From Kiritimatiellia bacterium (lineage in GTDB: Bacteria > Verrucomicrobiota > Kiritimatiellia > RFP12 > UBA1067): DNA of 64,000 bases. The notes beneath the pieces were generated by a model. That model did no database searches, was not told the DNA's origin, and worked only from the letters and a program-made list of their open reading frames with translations. Below, in pieces: positions 25,035-33,185 of the stretch (the stretch's first letter is position 1; every line of letters begins with the position of its first letter). The stretch covers positions 1 to 64,000 of the forward strand of contig JAFTCL010000044.1 of assembly GCA_017454745.1 (NCBI GenBank), written 5' to 3'. The translations under genes were made by a program, and so were the position numbers.

Positions 25035-26171
25035 ATGTTGTATTGGTTTGCCGACCGTTTGTCGGAGCTGTGGGGGCCGTTGCGTCTGTTTTCGTCGCAT
25101 TTGGTGCTGATGTCGTTCGGGTCGCTTTTGGCGGGATTTTTCACTTGGTGGCTGTTACCGAAGTTCTGGGACCGGTTGCCGCATGACCGCGGCAAGGCGA
25201 TCGCCGCCGACGGTGGGGCGAAATCCAAGAACAAGCCGACCGGCGCGGGGCTGGTGTTCACACTGGTGATCCTGGCAGTCGCGCTGCTGTTCGTGCCGTT
25301 TCAAAATTGGGAGTACGGCACGGTTGCCGCGCTTTACGCCAGCATGGTGTTCGGTTATCTGGACGACCGCAGCTCCGGCGCGTGGGGGGAGTGGCGCAAA
25401 GGGCTGCTGGATCTGCTGGCCTCGCTTGCCGCCGCCACTTGCATTTATCTGGCGCAGGGCGGACACGTTTGGGTGCCCTTTGCCAAGGGGTTGTACCTGA
25501 TGCCGGCATGGTCGTTCATACCTTGCGCCACGATGGTGCTGTTGGTCAGCATCAACGCCACCAACTGTTCCGACGGCGTTGACGGTTTGGCCGGTTCGCT
25601 GGCCATCGAGGCGTTGCTGTCACTGATCGTCCTGCTCTATTTGGTCGTGGGGTACGCCCCGGTGGCGTCCTATCTGCTGATCCCGTTCAAGCCCGACGCG
25701 GCGCGTTGGGCGGTGTTCGCCCTGACCGCGACCGGTTCGGTGGCGGGTTACCTCTGGTACAACGCCGAACCCAGCAAGGTACTGATGGGCGATGCCGGGT
25801 CTCGTTTTCTGGGGATGCTGATCGGGGTGTTGGTGCTGGTCTCCGGCAACTTGTGGCTGTTGCTGATGGTGGCCCCGATGATTATCCTCAACGGCGCCAC
25901 CGGTCTGGTTAAGCTTACCACCCTTCGGTTTTTCCGGGTGCTCGGATTCGATGTGCGCATCACTTCCAAGATCCCCGACGAGCGGGAGCGGCGCAAGCAG
26001 TTCGTGCTGATCCGAGCCCTGCACAAGGTGCGGCTGCCGTTGCACGACTTTTTCCGTAAGAAAGAGCGCTCGGAGAAGAGTTGGAGCAATGCGATGGTGC
26101 TGATGCGTTTTGTGTTGATCCAAGGTTTTCTGATCCCGATTTTGTTTGTCATCATGATTAAGCTGCGGTAG
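25035..26171 (+). CDS. MraY-type phospho-sugar polyprenol transferase (glycosyltransferase 4 family)
   Basis: 378 residues with about ten hydrophobic segments. Family motifs: FGYLDDR (first Asp-rich loop, near 110), NCSDGVDGLAGSL (near 178), MGDAGSRFLG (near 248) and a late PLHDFFRKK loop followed by MRFVLIQ. These match MraY, which moves phospho-MurNAc-pentapeptide from UDP to undecaprenyl phosphate at the inner membrane. The usual MraY triple-His in the last loop is degenerate here (LHD), and the early region has NKPTGAG in place of KGTPTMGG. So it could be the genome's MraY in divergent form or a second enzyme with another sugar substrate. It is not in a dcw cluster; neighbours are GHL10 and upp. 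Confidence 0.78.
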   Translation: MLYWFADRLSELWGPLRLFSSHLVLMSFGSLLAGFFTWWLLPKFWDRLPHDRGKAIAADGGAKSKNKPTGAGLVFTLVILAVALLFVPFQNWEYGTVAALYASMVFGYLDDRSSGAWGEWRKGLLDLLASLAAATCIYLAQGGHVWVPFAKGLYLMPAWSFIPCATMVLLVSINATNCSDGVDGLAGSLAIEALLSLIVLLYLVVGYAPVASYLLIPFKPDAARWAVFALTATGSVAGYLWYNAEPSKVLMGDAGSRFLGMLIGVLVLVSGNLWLLLMVAPMIILNGATGLVKLTTLRFFRVLGFDVRITSKIPDERERRKQFVLIRALHKVRLPLHDFFRKKERSEKSWSNAMVLMRFVLIQGFLIPILFVIMIKLR

Positions 26172-26209
26172 CCGTCGGCATTTGGCAGTAAGAAATTGGA
26201 GCGGCCGTT

Positions 26210-26830
26210 ATGTACATCGTACTTGAACATCCGTTGGCCGAGCACCGGATGACCATGATGCGCGACCAGAACACGCCCCCGAAAATCTTTCGGGAGCTGG
26301 TTAATGAGGTTACCACCTTTCTGGCCTATGAGGCCCTTAAGGATATCCGCACCGAACGGGTGGAGGTGGTGACACCGGTGGCGGCAACCACCGGATTGCG
26401 TATTGCCGACGATGTCGTGGTGGTGCCGATTCTTCGCGCCGGTATGGGGATGTTGAACTCCATGCTGGAGATCTTGCCGTCCGCCAAGGTAGGGGTGCTG
26501 GGGATTCAGCGTAACGAGGAAACCGCCGAGCCGGTTCCATATTATTCCAAGGTCCCGCCCGCCAAAGCGGAGGAGCTGGCGGTGGTGATCGACCCGATGC
26601 TGGCCACCGGCGGCAGCGCTTGCGACGCGGTGGCGGAGCTTAAGAAATTCGGCTACCGCCGGATTAAGTTTTTGAGCCTGGTTTCCGCCCCGGAGGGAAT
26701 CGCGAGGTTCGAGCGCGAACATCCCGACGTACCGGTTTACACGGCGGCGCGCGACGAGCGGCTTAATTCCAGCTTCTACATTGTGCCGGGGTTGGGCGAT
26801 GCGGGCGACCGTATTTTCGGCACGTTGTAA
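26210..26830 (+). CDS. upp: Uracil phosphoribosyltransferase
   Basis: 206 residues, the normal length. Signatures: VVVPILRAGMGM, the PRPP-binding DPMLATGGSACDAV and the C-terminal GLGDAGDRIFGT that contacts uracil. It makes UMP from uracil and PRPP in pyrimidine salvage, in the cytoplasm. It follows the MraY-type gene by 38 nt and precedes apt by 12 nt, so base salvage for both purines and pyrimidines sits together. Confidence 0.96.
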   Translation: MYIVLEHPLAEHRMTMMRDQNTPPKIFRELVNEVTTFLAYEALKDIRTERVEVVTPVAATTGLRIADDVVVVPILRAGMGMLNSMLEILPSAKVGVLGIQRNEETAEPVPYYSKVPPAKAEELAVVIDPMLATGGSACDAVAELKKFGYRRIKFLSLVSAPEGIARFEREHPDVPVYTAARDERLNSSFYIVPGLGDAGDRIFGTL

Positions 26831-26842
26831 ACGGGAGCTGTT

Positions 26843-27370
26843 ATGAAAAATCTGGAAGATTACATTGTTACGATTAAGGATTTCCCAAAGCCGGGGATTA
26901 TGTTCCGCGACATTACCGGAATCTTGGATTCCGCGGCGGGATTCAAGCTCTGCATCGACCAGCTGGTTGACGCCCTGCGCAATGTTGATTTCGATTTGGT
27001 GACGGCCTTGGATTCGCGCGGTTTCGTTTTTGGCGCTCCGGTGGCGTATCTGCTGAGCAAGCCGCTGGTGTTGATCAGAAAGCCGGGCAAACTGCCCCGT
27101 GAAACTATCGCGGAAAAATACGATCTGGAATACGGCACTGGGGAGATGCAGATTCACCGCGATGCAGTGAAGCCAGGCCAACGGGTGGTGGTAATCGACG
27201 ACCTGCTGGCCACCGGTGGCACCGCAATGGCGGCGGTGCAGTTGGTGGAAAGATTGGGCGGGAAAATCGCCAAATTGGCCTTTGTCGTTGAGCTGGCGGG
27301 CTTTGGCGCGCGCGAACGGGTGTTCAAGGATTACGAAGTCGTTTCCCTCTTGAAGTATGCGGGCAAGTGA
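26843..27370 (+). CDS. apt: Adenine phosphoribosyltransferase
   Basis: 175 residues, normal. It begins MKNLEDYIVTIKDFPKPGIMFRDIT, typical of Apt, has the adenine-binding LDSRGFVFGAPVA, and the PRPP loop VVVIDDLLATGGTA. It forms AMP from adenine and PRPP in the cytoplasm. Last gene of the group starting at 23103. Downstream lies only a repeat tract and the end of the convergent topoisomerase gene; no hairpin terminator is seen. Confidence 0.95.
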   Translation: MKNLEDYIVTIKDFPKPGIMFRDITGILDSAAGFKLCIDQLVDALRNVDFDLVTALDSRGFVFGAPVAYLLSKPLVLIRKPGKLPRETIAEKYDLEYGTGEMQIHRDAVKPGQRVVVIDDLLATGGTAMAAVQLVERLGGKIAKLAFVVELAGFGARERVFKDYEVVSLLKYAGK

Positions 27371-27382
27371 CGATAGTGAAAT

Positions 27383-27470
27383 CGCAACTAGCGACTAACC
27401 CCTAACCACTAGCGACTAACCGCTAACGACTAACCACTAACGACTAACCGCTAACCCCTATCGACTAACC
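27383..27470. repeat. Telomere-like tandem repeat tract R4
   Basis: About ten degenerate units of CTAACGACTAACC, CTAACCCCTAACCA and CTAGCGACTAACC type, each 7-10 bp, between the convergent apt and topoisomerase genes. The TAG stop of the topoisomerase IV A gene (27472-27470 on the minus strand) lies at its edge. The same TTAG/CTAA core occurs in R1, R2 and R3 but is most regular here. Confidence 0.9.
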
Positions 27471-29623
27471 TAGCTTAACAACCCTTTGGGGGAGCTTTCG
27501 GAATCATCCCACCAGCTTGGCTTTTTCGATGAAATCCGGGCGATGTCCTTGGAGGTCATCTGGATGCCCTTGGCCCCGACGCCCTTTTCCAACACCTCTG
27601 AAGGTACGAACATTTGCTGGTGGATGCGTTGCGCCTTGGCGGGCTTGTACTTGACGTAGATACCCTCCGGCGTGCCCTCCTCCAGCAGAATGATTTTGCT
27701 GTTCTCCGGCGCCAGCCGGTAATCCTTGTTCTGGATGCAGCCGCTGAACTTGAACCGCTTGATGTAGGTGAACCCGTAGTGCGGTTCCGTGTACACGGCG
27801 GTGAACAAAATCTCCTTGCTGAAGATTTTGCAATACAGCATGGTCTTATCGACGAAAAACTTGTCCGGCGGCGGCATCATGCGGTAACGGCCGTCCAGCC
27901 AAACCACGATCACGCGGTCGAGCGACGAGCACTTGAAAAGTTCTTCTCCTCCACGCACGTCACTGCCGATGTATCCGTTTTCCTTGTCGTACCGGATGGT
28001 CAGTTCGGTCGCGGTCAGCGCCCGCACCTCGATTTGCTGGAACGCGCCGTTCTGGATGGTGGTGCAACGCGGATATTTGTCGCGGTATTTCTTAATCAAC
28101 GCCTTAAGATAACGCACCGCGTAGCTTTTGAGCGACTTGATGTTGGATTCAACCTCGGCCTCTTCGCGCAGGATCGCCTCAATCTCCTCGCGATTCTTGT
28201 TGATGTCGTAACGAGAAATTCGGCGGATCTTGATTTCGAGCAGGTGGTTGACGTCATCGAGCGTTACATCGCGGCGCAACCGCGGCCGGAACGGGACGAA
28301 GCCGTCCAGCACCGCCTGTTTCACCGCTTCGTTGGTGGTTTGCTCTTCGATGAGTTTGTAGATGCGCTCTTCGATGAAGATTTGCTCCAGCGTCTTGTTG
28401 TGGAAGGCGTCGTCTAACTCCTTTTTGCGGATTTCCAGTTCGCGGTTGAGCAGGAAGAGCAGCCGGTCGGTGTTCTTCCGTAGAATCTGCGACACCGTCA
28501 TCTCGGTCGGGCGTCCGGCATCCAGTACAATCGGGCGCGAAGCAATGGTCTTCTCGCAGGTGGTGAAGGCGTAAAGCGCCTTGATGGACTTGTCCTGCGA
28601 TTCGCCTGGGGCCAATTCAATCTCGATGTCCACCTGCTGCGCGGTCAGATCGTGGATGTGCCGGATCTTGATCTTTTTCTTTTTGTACGCGTCTTCGATG
28701 CTGGTGATTATCGAATCGGTGGTTTCGCCCCACGGCAACTGGGAGATGGAGAGTTTGTTCTTGTCGCGTTTCTCGATTTTGGCACGGATCTTCACCCGCC
28801 CGTTGCCGTCTTCGTATTCCGAAACATCCATCACCCCGCCCAGTTGGAAATCGGGGAAGATTTGGAACGGCTTTTTTTGGATGATGTTGATTTGCGCTTC
28901 CAGCAGCTCGATGAAGTTATGCGGCAGAATCGCGGTGGAAAGACCGACCGCGATACCGTCCGCCCCCAGCATCAGCAGCAACGGGATTTTCGACGGGAGC
29001 AGAATCGGCTCCTGGTTTCGTCCGTCGTAGCTGGGCGTGAAGTCGGTGGTCTTTTTGTTAAAGATTTCGTTTCTCGCCAGATCGGTGAGACGGCACTCGA
29101 TGTAACGTGACGCGGCGGCGGGCATACCGGTGTAGAGGTTGCCGAAGTTTCCCTGCCCGTCGATTACGTATCCCTTGCCTTCGCCCCAGAGTTTGTTTGC
29201 CAGCACCACCAGCGCGTCGCCGATCGAGGCGTCGCCGTGGGGGTGGTACTGCATGGTGTGGCCGACGATGTTGGCGACTTTGGTGTAGCGTCCGTCGTCC
29301 TTTTCCCATAGCGCGTGGAGAATGCGGCGCTGCACCGGCTTAAGCCCGTCCTCCACCGTGGGAATGGCACGGGAGCAGATAGAATAGGCGGCAAATTGAA
29401 GGAAGTTTTCATCCATCAGGTTCCGCAACGGCCCGATGCCGGTCAAACCGTTGTCATGGGGAAAGAACGAGGTGGGGGGCGGGATCGCCACCGGCGGTTC
29501 GTCGGGATTGTCGGTACCGGCGACCGGGGTTTGCGGCACCTTGGGAATCATGTCCACAAAATCGTCCAGATCAAACAGGCTGGGCGGCGGTTCGTTTTCG
29601 GGGTAGGGGTTCTTTTTTTTCAT
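27470..29623 (-). CDS. parC: DNA topoisomerase IV subunit A / type IIA gyrase-family A subunit
   Basis: 717 residues. After a Pro-rich, probably disordered 60-residue N-terminus comes the breakage-reunion domain: VEDGLKPVQRRIL, HPHGDASIGDALV, GQGNFGN and AASRYIECRLT, in which Tyr is the DNA-linking residue. Then comes a coiled-coil arm and a C-terminal region of about 190 residues that looks shorter than a full six-bladed pinwheel. It cuts and rejoins double-stranded DNA to unlink chromosomes, together with the B subunit encoded immediately upstream (adjoining TAA and ATG codons). The short C-terminal domain favours topoisomerase IV over gyrase; this is inferred. Confidence 0.9.
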   Translation of the reverse strand: MKKKNPYPENEPPPSLFDLDDFVDMIPKVPQTPVAGTDNPDEPPVAIPPPTSFFPHDNGLTGIGPLRNLMDENFLQFAAYSICSRAIPTVEDGLKPVQRRILHALWEKDDGRYTKVANIVGHTMQYHPHGDASIGDALVVLANKLWGEGKGYVIDGQGNFGNLYTGMPAAASRYIECRLTDLARNEIFNKKTTDFTPSYDGRNQEPILLPSKIPLLLMLGADGIAVGLSTAILPHNFIELLEAQINIIQKKPFQIFPDFQLGGVMDVSEYEDGNGRVKIRAKIEKRDKNKLSISQLPWGETTDSIITSIEDAYKKKKIKIRHIHDLTAQQVDIEIELAPGESQDKSIKALYAFTTCEKTIASRPIVLDAGRPTEMTVSQILRKNTDRLLFLLNRELEIRKKELDDAFHNKTLEQIFIEERIYKLIEEQTTNEAVKQAVLDGFVPFRPRLRRDVTLDDVNHLLEIKIRRISRYDINKNREEIEAILREEAEVESNIKSLKSYAVRYLKALIKKYRDKYPRCTTIQNGAFQQIEVRALTATELTIRYDKENGYIGSDVRGGEELFKCSSLDRVIVVWLDGRYRMMPPPDKFFVDKTMLYCKIFSKEILFTAVYTEPHYGFTYIKRFKFSGCIQNKDYRLAPENSKIILLEEGTPEGIYVKYKPAKAQRIHQQMFVPSEVLEKGVGAKGIQMTSKDIARISSKKPSWWDDSESSPKGLLS

Positions 29624-31471
29624 TTATTCAAAGCTCTCTTCGTTGCAGACCAGGTTTTTCATGATGTAATCGCGCCGTTGCGGCGTGTTGCTTCCCATAT
29701 AGAAATCGATGGTTTTGTCCGCCTGAAAATCGTCGGTGCAGGTTACCGGGGTTAACCGCATGTTTTCGCCGATGAAGTCCTTGAACTCCTTGGCGTTGAG
29801 TTCGCCCAACCCTTTGAATCGGGTAATCTCGGCGTCGCGCCCGCATTTGGCGATGGCCGCCACGCGCTCTTCCTCGGTGAAGCAGTAGTGCTGCTCCTTT
29901 TTGTTGCGCACCCGGAAAAGCGGAGTCTCCAGAATGTAAACCCGCCCGTCCGCCACCAGTTGCTGGAAGAAGCGCATGAAAAAGGTGATCAGCAGGTTTC
30001 GGATGTGCAACCCGTCCACATCGGCATCGGTTGCGAAAATGATTTTGCCGTAACGCAGCCGCTGCAACGACTCTTCAATGTCGAGCGACTTCATGAGGTT
30101 AAAAAACTCGACGTTTTTGTAGAGCGCGTCGCGTTTCTGGCTGCAAACGTTAAGCGGCTTGCCGCGTAGGAAGAACACCGCCTGGTTTTGGGGATTGCGG
30201 CATTGGGTAAGCGTGCCGCCGGCTGAAAGTCCCTCGGTGAGGAAGATCATCGTGTCCTCGCCCTCGGTCAAACCGGTCTTTTTGTCGATCTTGTCCAGCC
30301 GCAGGTGGTCTTTGCAGTCTTTGAGCTGCGGCACCCGAACCGACACCGCATTGGAGCGCTCGCGGGAGAGCTTTTTGACCGCGTTCAGTTCTGAGCGCAG
30401 TTTTTTGGTCTCGTCGATCTTCTTGATCAGCTTTTCCGCCTCGGTCGGTTCGCGGTGGAACATCTCGACGACGGCTTTCTTAATTTCCGCCACCAGATCG
30501 GAACGGATCTCCTGATTGCCGAGCTTGTTCTTGGTCTGCGACTCGAAAATCGGGTCCTTCAGCCGGATCGCCACCGCGCCGATGATTCCCTCGCGAACAT
30601 CGTCGCCATCGTACTTCTTCTTGCTGAATTCGTTAACCGCCTTAAGCAGCCCCTCTTTGAACGCCGAAAGGTGGGTACCGCCGTCATGGGTGTACTGGCC
30701 GTTGACGAAAGAGTAGTAGATTTCGCTGAACCGGTTGGTGTGGGTGAACACCAGCTCCAGCGTTTTGGTGCGGAAATGGAAGGGCTGGTATAGCCGCTCG
30801 AAACGCGCCTCGTCGTTAATCAAGTCCAGCAGACCGTTTTCCGAGACGATTTTGCTGCCGTTGATGTTTAGCGTCAACCCGGCGTTCAGGTAGGCGTACA
30901 TTCGGAGCCGGCGTTCGACGTGATCCTCGTGGAACTGGAAGTTTTTGAAGATTGTCGGGTCGGGAATGAACCGCACGTAAGTGCCGTTGCGTTCCGGGCG
31001 TTCTGTTTTGCGCCGCAGCTGGGAAACCAGCTGTCCGCATTTGAAAAATGCCTCGGAAAATTCCCCTTCGCGGTAGGAGCGGATCTCGAAATCGGTTGAC
31101 AGCGCGTTCACCGCTTTGGTGCCGACGCCGTTCATGCCGACCGAAAACTGGAAGACGTCGTCGTTGAATTTGCCGCCGGTGTTGATCTTGGAAACGCAGT
31201 CCACCACTTTTCCCAGCGGGATGCCGCGCCCGTAGTCGCGGATCGCCACCGCGCCGGAGTTGTAGTCAAGAGAAATGTCGATGCGCTTGCCGCAGCCCAT
31301 GATAAACTCGTCCACCGCGTTGTCCAACACCTCCTTGAGCAGGATGTAGATACCGTCTTCGTACTGTGAACCGTCGCCGGTGCGCCCGATGTACATTCCG
31401 GTACGTTTGCGGATGTGCTCGATCGCCGACAGGGTTTGGATGGATTTGTCGTCGTAACTCTCAATCGACAT
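29624..31471 (-). CDS. parE: DNA topoisomerase IV subunit B
   Basis: 615 residues, within the ParE range (about 630) and without the long gyrase insert. GHKL ATPase motifs: EVLDNAVDEF, RDYGRGIPLG and SVGMNGVGTKAVNAL. TOPRIM metal motifs: FLTEGLSAGG and ATDADVDGLHIRNLL. The C-terminus ends shortly after the conserved RFKGLGELN. It supplies ATP-driven strand passage to the A subunit encoded directly downstream. The order is cysteine desulfurase, parE, parC, with 26 nt and 0 nt gaps, so one transcript is likely. Confidence 0.93.
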   Translation of the reverse strand: MSIESYDDKSIQTLSAIEHIRKRTGMYIGRTGDGSQYEDGIYILLKEVLDNAVDEFIMGCGKRIDISLDYNSGAVAIRDYGRGIPLGKVVDCVSKINTGGKFNDDVFQFSVGMNGVGTKAVNALSTDFEIRSYREGEFSEAFFKCGQLVSQLRRKTERPERNGTYVRFIPDPTIFKNFQFHEDHVERRLRMYAYLNAGLTLNINGSKIVSENGLLDLINDEARFERLYQPFHFRTKTLELVFTHTNRFSEIYYSFVNGQYTHDGGTHLSAFKEGLLKAVNEFSKKKYDGDDVREGIIGAVAIRLKDPIFESQTKNKLGNQEIRSDLVAEIKKAVVEMFHREPTEAEKLIKKIDETKKLRSELNAVKKLSRERSNAVSVRVPQLKDCKDHLRLDKIDKKTGLTEGEDTMIFLTEGLSAGGTLTQCRNPQNQAVFFLRGKPLNVCSQKRDALYKNVEFFNLMKSLDIEESLQRLRYGKIIFATDADVDGLHIRNLLITFFMRFFQQLVADGRVYILETPLFRVRNKKEQHYCFTEEERVAAIAKCGRDAEITRFKGLGELNAKEFKDFIGENMRLTPVTCTDDFQADKTIDFYMGSNTPQRRDYIMKNLVCNEESFE

Positions 31472-31497
31472 ATTGCTGTTCCAAAATTCGCTGGTAC

Positions 31498-32679
31498 TTA
31501 AATTTCCACCGGCAGGGTGTCGCCTTTGCTGAACGGCGACAGCGCCCGAAGTTTTTTGACAATCCTGGGCATCTGCTCCAGCACGTAGTCAACCTCTCGC
31601 TCGGTGTTGTACCGGCTTAGCGAGAAGCGGATTGAGCCGTGCAGTGCGGTGAACGGCACCCCGAGGGCACGGATAACGTGCGACGGTTCCAGCGAGCCCG
31701 CCGCGCAGGCCGACCCGGTGGAAGCGCAGATCCCGGCGTCGCTCATGTGGTAGATGATCGCCTCGCCCTCGATGTACTCAAAGCTCATGTTGCTGGTGTT
31801 GGGCAACCGGTGCGCCGGGTCGCCGTTGACCCTGGCGTCCGGGCAGGTGGCGAGCAGCCCCTGTTCCAACCGGTCGCGCATCGCGCGCACCTTCTCGGCC
31901 TCGCTCGCCATGGAGGCGGTGGCCAATTCGGCCGCTTTGGCCAATCCGACGATATAAGGCACGTTCTCGGTGCCGCCGCGGCGGCCGCGCTCCTGATGTC
32001 CGCCAATCATATAGGTCGGCAGCCGGGTACCTTTGCGAATGTAGAAGATGCCGATTCCCTTGGGGGCGTGGAACTTGTGTCCGGACATGGATAGCATGTC
32101 CACCGGGACCTCGCGCACGTCCACCGGAATCTTACCCGCCACCTGCACCGCGTCGGTATGCACCAACGCCCCGGCTTCCTTGGCAATTTCGGCGATTTCC
32201 TTAATCGGGAACACCACGCCGGTCTCGTTGTTTGCCCACATCGCGCTCACCAGCGCCGGGCCGCCGCCTTTGAGCGCCTCGCGCAGCGCTTCCAAATCCA
32301 GATTGCCGCCGTTGTCCACCGGCAGTTCCACCTCCGGGTGGCCCATCCGTTTAAGCCGCCGGCACGGGCCCAGCACCGCAGGATGCTCGACCTTGGTGGT
32401 AATCACCTTCATTTCCGGGCCCAACGCCTCCGCCGCCCCGTGGATGGCGGTGTTGTCACTCTCGGTGGCGCAACTGGTAAAGACGATTTCCGATGGGTCG
32501 GCGTGGATAAACTCCGCCACCCGCTCGCGGGCTTCGTTGACGTATTTGGCCACCCGTCCGCCAAAAACGTGCATGCTCGACGGGTTACCGTAGAGGTCGC
32601 CAAAAAACGGCATCATTGCCTCGCGAACCTCCGGTGCCACCATCGTAGTGGCGTTATTGTCAAAATAAACCGTATCCAT
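31498..32679 (-). CDS. Cysteine desulfurase (NifS/IscS family)
   Basis: 393 residues, a PLP aminotransferase-fold enzyme. It opens YFDNNATTMVAPEV, has the cofactor-stacking His in TTKVEHPAVL, the PLP Lys in SMSGHKFHAPKG and the catalytic Cys in CASTGSACAAGSLEPSH. It moves sulfur from cysteine to a persulfide for Fe-S clusters or tRNA thiolation. The active-site loop pattern fits the NifS/IscS group, not SufS. No iscU or nifU is adjacent. A good promoter lies 110-140 nt upstream and probably also drives parE and parC. Confidence 0.93.
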   Translation of the reverse strand: MDTVYFDNNATTMVAPEVREAMMPFFGDLYGNPSSMHVFGGRVAKYVNEARERVAEFIHADPSEIVFTSCATESDNTAIHGAAEALGPEMKVITTKVEHPAVLGPCRRLKRMGHPEVELPVDNGGNLDLEALREALKGGGPALVSAMWANNETGVVFPIKEIAEIAKEAGALVHTDAVQVAGKIPVDVREVPVDMLSMSGHKFHAPKGIGIFYIRKGTRLPTYMIGGHQERGRRGGTENVPYIVGLAKAAELATASMASEAEKVRAMRDRLEQGLLATCPDARVNGDPAHRLPNTSNMSFEYIEGEAIIYHMSDAGICASTGSACAAGSLEPSHVIRALGVPFTALHGSIRFSLSRYNTEREVDYVLEQMPRIVKKLRALSPFSKGDTLPVEI

Positions 32680-32790
32680 TGCTGAAGTACCTCAAAATCG
32701 TGGAAATCCTCAAGGGCACTATTTCAAGTCCGCGCTTGCCGCGAAACCGTTTTTCCCTATGGTTGTGCCCCGGTCACGAAAATGCGGCAT

Positions 32791-32819
32791 ATTATACTAA
32801 AACGGCCTCCTGCAAGCAA
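32791..32819 (-). promoter_or_regulatory. Promoter candidate for cysteine desulfurase-parE-parC
   Basis: Minus strand: TTGCTT (32819-32814), a 17-bp spacer, then a consensus TATAAT (32796-32791). The leader to the ATG at 32679 is about 105 nt. Confidence 0.65.
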
Positions 32820-32960
32820 GGGCAAACACGCTTTAATCGAAAAATGGTTGTTTTGCATCAGATTGAGTTTTGTTGTCTGGAAGCTTCTTTGCGCGTTCCC
32901 GGCGGCATTTGGCAGATTGCCTGTGTTGATAACTTTTTTCGCTTTATCAACCTTTTTCGC

Positions 32961-32983
32961 TTGACATGGGGGGGGGGTATTAT
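32961..32983 (+). promoter_or_regulatory. G10 tract between -35-like and -10-like boxes (possible switchable promoter)
   Basis: TTGACA (32961-32966, consensus), one T, ten G residues (32968-32977), then TATTAT (32978-32983). The spacer is 11 nt, too short for activity at this tract length. Confidence 0.35.
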
Positions 32984-33095
32984 CCATTCGCGTGTTGGCG
33001 CATGGTGTCTTTTCGGCAATTTACGGCGGATGATGAGCCGTTGCGGCAACAAAAGGTGGTAAAGTAAATGCAAAGAGAAATTAATGAATATCTGT

Positions 33096-33125
33096 TTGAC
33101 TTTAACCATTGTTCGCTGGTAAAAT
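33096..33125 (+). promoter_or_regulatory. Promoter of the secreted-protein cluster
   Basis: TTGACT (33096-33101), an 18-bp spacer ending TGG, then TAAAAT (33120-33125). The extended -10 string TGGTAAAATAACAC (33117-33130) recurs exactly before the alpha-galactosidase gene (52876-52889). Confidence 0.65.
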
Positions 33126-33185
33126 AACACCCGTTTTTAGGGGTATTTTGCAATCGCGTAATGATGACGGGAAGGAGAAGTTGGG

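Larger units (their letters stand above)
32680..33185. other. 506-bp gene-free divergent regulatory region
   Basis: Between the divergent cysteine desulfurase gene and the secreted-protein cluster. It holds a minus-strand promoter (32791-32819), a G10 tract inside a promoter-like sequence (32961-32983) and a plus-strand promoter (33096-33125). A 19-codon frame at 33068-33127 starts with ATG after AAAGGTGG, but it spans the promoter and I do not call it. No tRNA or riboswitch fold recognised. Confidence 0.6.

Noticed and set aside
25748-27181. A 477-codon minus-strand open frame across the MraY-type, upp and apt genes
   Set aside because: It spans three clearly recognised genes in antisense and shows no protein-like pattern.
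32679-33062. A 127-codon plus-strand frame in the gene-free region before the secreted cluster
   Set aside because: It crosses a promoter, the G10 tract and a divergent leader; composition is not protein-like and no ribosome site is present.
33068-33127. A 19-codon frame with ATG after AAAGGTGG
   Set aside because: It overlaps both boxes of the better-supported promoter at 33096, so it would not be on the main transcript.
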